Source: an uncultured Clostridia bacterium (lineage in GTDB: Bacteria; Bacillota; Clostridia; TANB77; CAG-508). Taken from it: a stretch of DNA of 64,000 bases. The stretch covers positions 1-64,000 of the forward strand of contig CANQWQ010000005.1 in assembly GCA_947627595.1 (NCBI GenBank), given 5' to 3'. This document shows, one piece after another, positions 60,482 to 64,000 of the stretch (positions are counted from its first letter, which is position 1; every line of letters starts with the position of its first letter). Position numbers and translations under genes: made by a program. The notes under the pieces were generated by a model that ran no database searches, was not told the DNA's origin, and was given only the letters and a program-made list of their open reading frames with translations.

Positions 60482-61603
60482 TTAATTTTGTTTTTTCATT
60501 TCTTCTTTTTCTAATTTTTTCTTTTCTCTAGCTTCTTGTTTTCTTAATTTCTCAGCTTTTCTCTCACTAGCTCTTTTCTTTCTTTCCATTTTTGCTTCTA
60601 GTTCTTCTTGCTTTTTAATTGATTCTTCTAAATCTCTTTTTTCTTTTAATCTCTTAAAATAAGGTCTAGCAATTCCAGGCATGTGTAAAATTACAAAGTT
60701 TTTCATTTTATAATTTAAAGCTTCATATTTATATAATCTTAAAAATAGGCCTAAACCTTTTAAAGTAAAGGTATTTACATTTTTTAAATTTTCATAATAT
60801 TCTAAAGCTTTTCTACTTAGTTCTCTATAATTTTTTGAAATGAATTTGTCCTCATTTTGAAGAAATATTTTAAAATGATCTATTTTTACATCTAGGAACA
60901 AATTTCTAATATCATCTAAAGTGTCCATTTGCTCTGAACGAGTTTTTGAGCCAACACTATTATTTTTGTGTTGTCTATATTTAACTGTCGTCTCATCTAA
61001 ATAACCAATCTTACCTGTTTGGCTAATTACTAATGAAATCCAGTAATCATGTAATATGTATTTTGAATTTTTAGGAAGTGGCATAAATTCGTTTATCCAC
61101 TTTGATTTAACAAGCATTGTGCAACCAGTTATAAAGTTATTTAAATATAGACTTGAAAAACTATTATATCTTTTTATTCTATAATCTAAACCCTTCAAAG
61201 CCCAATATGATGGAGCAATTTGATTTAATCTAGAATCGACAACTTCTAAATCAGTATAAACTAAATCCAAATTGTCTTTTTTCATTTTATCTAAAGTTTT
61301 TTCAATTTTATCTGGCTCCCAAACATCATCTTGATCAGCAAACATAAATAATTCAGAACGTACTTTGCCAATTAAAAATTCAAAATTAGCTACTGCACCT
61401 TGATTTTCTTGATGACAGTAAATTTCAACTCTCTGGTCTTTTTTCTCATATTCTTGCAAAATCTTAACTGTGCTATCTGTTGAGCCATCATCTGAAATTA
61501 TTAATCTAAAATCTGTATATGTTTGATTTAATATTGATTCAACTTGCTGAGCAACATAACGTCTACCATTATAAGTTGCCATCAAAATATTTATTTTCTC
61601 CAT
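60482..61603 (-). CDS. GT2 glycosyltransferase, rhamnosyltransferase-like
   Basis: A 373-residue GT2 enzyme with the family start INILMATYNGRRYVAQQVESIL (here INILMATYNG, about 4-13), ISDDGSTDST (about 36-45) and MFADQDDVWEP (about 92-102), which match rhamnosyl- and related transferases. The last 40 residues are a highly basic Lys/Glu/Arg helix. ATG at 61603 follows GAGGGAG. It lies between the two exporter genes. Confidence 0.88.
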   Translation of the reverse strand: MEKINILMATYNGRRYVAQQVESILNQTYTDFRLIISDDGSTDSTVKILQEYEKKDQRVEIYCHQENQGAVANFEFLIGKVRSELFMFADQDDVWEPDKIEKTLDKMKKDNLDLVYTDLEVVDSRLNQIAPSYWALKGLDYRIKRYNSFSSLYLNNFITGCTMLVKSKWINEFMPLPKNSKYILHDYWISLVISQTGKIGYLDETTVKYRQHKNNSVGSKTRSEQMDTLDDIRNLFLDVKIDHFKIFLQNEDKFISKNYRELSRKALEYYENLKNVNTFTLKGLGLFLRLYKYEALNYKMKNFVILHMPGIARPYFKRLKEKRDLEESIKKQEELEAKMERKKRASERKAEKLRKQEAREKKKLEKEEMKKQN

Positions 61604-61617
61604 TAAACTCCCTCTTT

Positions 61618-62406
61618 TTAAAGAACGTCTGCAAAATCTTTCTTACTCTTTTTAAATACATAATTTCCGAATATAAATAAAATTAATGTTACTACCCAGA
61701 AAATTATTGTAAACAAGCCATTATGCTCTGTAATAATTGTTGAAGATTCCATAAAAGCTTGTCTCATTCCTTCGACTAAATATGTAAAAGGCATTGCTTT
61801 AAATATAGCAACTAATTTTCCTTGAATCATATTTAAGTTCCAAACTATTGGTGTAAACCACATACATAATTGCATTACGATTGATAAAAGTTGTGCAAAG
61901 TCTGGAACTAATGTTGTTAAAGCTGATGTACATCTTGTAAAAGCTATTATAAAGCAATACATACAAAAAACTATATATATCAAATTCAAAATATTTGGTG
62001 CATATCCAAAAGCAGTTCCAACACAAGCTGCAATTAAAACTAAGAATAATCCAACCATACTTGATGAAACTAAAGTAATTACTGGAATAATATCAACTGG
62101 AAAAACTACTTTTTTAACCAAATAACTATAAATTCTAATTGAGTTACTTGCTTGCATAATTGCATCATTGCAAAACATCCAAGTAGCCATTCCTGGCAAA
62201 AACCAAACTGAATATGGATATTCTCCAGAACTTCCAGTGTGCATGATATATTGGAAAACAATAACATAAGTCATCATAAATACGAATGGTTGTAAGAATC
62301 CCCAAAGTGCACCTAAACTGGCATTTGCATATCTGTTTCTAAAATCGTTTCTCCCTAATTTAAGAATTGTTTTTTTGTTTTTAAATACTGTCTTTAAAAA
62401 TTCCAT
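61618..62406 (-). CDS. Polysaccharide ABC exporter permease (Wzm/TagG type)
   Basis: A 262-residue ABC-2 permease with six membrane helices. It shows the family signatures RNRYANASLGALWGFLQP (about 21-38; given here as DFRNRYANASLGALW) and the C-terminal MWFTPIVWNL (about 180-189). With the ATPase at 59164 it exports a lipid-linked polysaccharide. ATG at 62406 follows GAGGAG. Confidence 0.93.
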   Translation of the reverse strand: MEFLKTVFKNKKTILKLGRNDFRNRYANASLGALWGFLQPFVFMMTYVIVFQYIMHTGSSGEYPYSVWFLPGMATWMFCNDAIMQASNSIRIYSYLVKKVVFPVDIIPVITLVSSSMVGLFLVLIAACVGTAFGYAPNILNLIYIVFCMYCFIIAFTRCTSALTTLVPDFAQLLSIVMQLCMWFTPIVWNLNMIQGKLVAIFKAMPFTYLVEGMRQAFMESSTIITEHNGLFTIIFWVVTLILFIFGNYVFKKSKKDFADVL

Positions 62407-62421
62407 ATATTCTCCTCTTGT

Positions 62422-63738
62422 TTATTTAAAGAAAATTGTAAAAACTATCAATAAGTTTAACATTATATCTCTAAATTTTTTGTCTTTTTCTTCTACTAGC
62501 ATCATTATTAAAACTATGAACATTGTAAAAAATATTAATTGTGTTCTAACACCTGAAGCAAAAACAGTAGGAACAAATCCCATTATTAATCTACTACATA
62601 CACCGCAACCTAAAGCTAACATTGAGATTAACGTTTTATTAGTTTTTCCAAAAGCTAGATATAAACTAATAAACATAAGTATAATATCTAAAAGATAAAT
62701 TCCAGCTTGAGCATAGGCTTTAAGGCTTCTGTAGTCTAGATTCTTTTGTGAAATTATTGAAAAATCAAGTATACGTGTAACAAAGCTTTCAAAAAATACT
62801 GGCATTATTGTAAACATTATTCCCAAAACAAATGGAAATGCAGAAATTCCTTTAAGCAAGACATTATCATGTTTTTTGAAAACAGTTATCATCATAATTA
62901 AAGTAAAAATAAAGTAAAATGGGCTAAAAATCATAATATATTGATCCATTTCTGTAAGTAGCCCAATAACAAATTTATCAACAAAAGTTAAGTTTTCAAA
63001 TTCATTAAATTTTGATTCTATTTCTCGCTCTGTTCTAATTTTGTTTCCAGGACATGTAAACGTAAAAATCATAGTTATAATTGAAACTATTAAAAGAACA
63101 GCTATTATAGGTTTTATTTTTTTCTTTATTGCTAAATAAATTGTAAATATAACATAAGTTGTTAAAACGCAAGCACCAACTAATTCAGCATTTACAGCAA
63201 AAATTGTCATTGGAATATAAATTAAATATTCATACCATCTAACTTTTTCACAATCTATAGCTTTTCTAATTGGAATAAGTGATGTCAAGCCAAAAGCAAT
63301 TGGCCAAATATAGTTTAAAGCTGTAGCAATACTACCTGCTTCTTTTGTAACTGGAATTGTTATCATTAAAATTAGAAAAACTAAAATCCAGCTAAGTTTT
63401 TCATCTTTATCTTTCAAAAATACTCTTTTAATTGAATATGCGATAAGCACATATATAAATGGATCTAAGAGTTTCCAAAGTAATGGTAATCTATACGCAA
63501 ATAATACTAAGAAAAATTCTATTATAACTCTAGAAGTCCAAGTATTATATCTGATTCCTAAATATTCAAAAATGTTAGTAGTTTTAGAATATTGTTCTGT
63601 TCCTTTTACTAAAACATTAGCAAAAGCTATATCATCGCCAAAATTTAAAGGTTTTATTAAAGTTATAATAAACATAACCAAAAATAAAATTATAAAAGGA
63701 TATGTTTTTTTATTAAATACTTTTTTAATTTTTTCCAT
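62422..63738 (-). CDS. Polytopic membrane protein, DUF6056-like
   Basis: A 438-residue membrane protein with about ten or eleven helices. The motifs NFGDDIAFAN (about 33-42), YNTWTSRVIIEFFL (about 66-79) and FTCPGNKIRTE fit the DUF6056 family often found in glycan clusters, possibly GT-C-like enzymes with an Asp pair in the first extracellular loop (GDD). ATG at 63738 follows AGGGGAG. Confidence 0.8.
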   Translation of the reverse strand: MEKIKKVFNKKTYPFIILFLVMFIITLIKPLNFGDDIAFANVLVKGTEQYSKTTNIFEYLGIRYNTWTSRVIIEFFLVLFAYRLPLLWKLLDPFIYVLIAYSIKRVFLKDKDEKLSWILVFLILMITIPVTKEAGSIATALNYIWPIAFGLTSLIPIRKAIDCEKVRWYEYLIYIPMTIFAVNAELVGACVLTTYVIFTIYLAIKKKIKPIIAVLLIVSIITMIFTFTCPGNKIRTEREIESKFNEFENLTFVDKFVIGLLTEMDQYIMIFSPFYFIFTLIMMITVFKKHDNVLLKGISAFPFVLGIMFTIMPVFFESFVTRILDFSIISQKNLDYRSLKAYAQAGIYLLDIILMFISLYLAFGKTNKTLISMLALGCGVCSRLIMGFVPTVFASGVRTQLIFFTMFIVLIMMLVEEKDKKFRDIMLNLLIVFTIFFK

Positions 63739-63783
63739 TTTCTCCCCTATAACATTATTTGTTTAATTTCATAATATTATTTA

Positions 63784-64000
63784 TTATTCTTTAAAATCTT
63801 TTTCTGTTTCTTTAACAAAATAAATTGGTCTATTTTTAACTTCTAAGTAAGTCTTTGATAAATATTGTCCTATAATTCCTAATGAAAGAAGTTGAATTCC
63901 ACCCATAAACACCATTATACAAACCATTGAAGGCCAACCAGATGTAGGGTCTCCAAATACTAAAGTTTTAATAATTATAAACAATATTAAAATTGCAGAA
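63784..64000 (-). CDS. GT2 glycosyltransferase, C-terminal membrane part (cut by window end)
   Basis: The last 72 or so residues of a protein continuing beyond the window. Two membrane helices and the tail QLLSLGIIGQYLSKTYLEVKNRP are typical of GtrB/ArnC/DPM-like glycosyltransferases that act on undecaprenyl phosphate. The catalytic domain lies outside the window. Any start codon seen near 63984 is internal. Confidence 0.85.
   Translation of the reverse strand, partial: SAILILFIIIKTLVFGDPTSGWPSMVCIMVFMGGIQLLSLGIIGQYLSKTYLEVKNRPIYFVKETEKDFKE

Overview
The window is the AT-rich chromosome of a Gram-positive, probably uncultured Clostridia-like Bacillota. The evidence is the hrcA-grpE-dnaK-dnaJ heat-shock operon behind a CIRCE operator, RecD2 without RecBC, WhiA, a Firmicutes-type 6S RNA, RNase P RNA and tmRNA, AGGAGG ribosome binding sites, strong TTGACA/TATAAT promoters mostly with 17-bp spacers, and AGA as the dominant arginine codon. 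Almost every gene lies on the minus strand.

Layout. 1-1096: the 5' two-thirds of a 16S rRNA gene (minus) with its leader and a consensus promoter. 1485-8479: hrcA-grpE-dnaK-dnaJ-recD2. 8497-11155: an operon of three unknown genes. 11231-14111: hemW, whiA, prmC. 14176-14433: 6S RNA. 14546-24984: metabolic and housekeeping genes (radical SAM enzyme, tcdA, EamA transporter, a PLP lyase-like enzyme, RNase P RNA, polysaccharide deacetylase, dapB, dapA, coaD). 25079-30435: unknown proteins, a membrane-bound XRE regulator, an ECF sigma/anti-sigma pair and tmRNA. 31694-45650: surface and membrane proteins, an autonomous small RNA, a MacB-like exporter, mutL, an ABC-2 exporter, a HExxH protein and a GH25 lysozyme. 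45811-48472 and on to 50107: a UDG-like protein, a ParE-type toxin-antitoxin pair, tRNA-Leu and a znuCBA-type metal uptake operon. 50137-64000: a surface-polysaccharide cluster with GT2 glycosyltransferases, a Wzm/Wzt-type ABC exporter and large membrane proteins, running off the window end.

Main discovery candidate. Eight host genes (recD2 twice, hrcA, an unknown gene at 10423, a C39-like peptidase, a membrane protein at 34163, mutL twice, an ABC ATPase, znuB) look frameshifted or wrongly ended. In all ten places the cause is identical: one extra C directly before a glycine codon GGA or GGT, which creates an in-frame CGG. Dropping that C (a +1 shift, CGGN read as Gly) restores the full-length family protein or the natural end every time. 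By eye I found no other in-frame CGG in the roughly 45 remaining host genes, whereas CGT, CGC and CGA do occur as arginine. This suggests that CGG is not an arginine codon here and that CGGA/CGGT is decoded as glycine with a +1 shift, for example by out-of-frame or four-base reading by a glycine tRNA when no tRNA for CGG exists.

Two genes break the rule and look foreign: an ABC transporter (22538-24367) and a RelA/SpoT-domain protein (30557-31612). Both are visibly richer in G+C and use in-frame CGG as ordinary arginine. They are either recent transfers or assembly/contamination artefacts.
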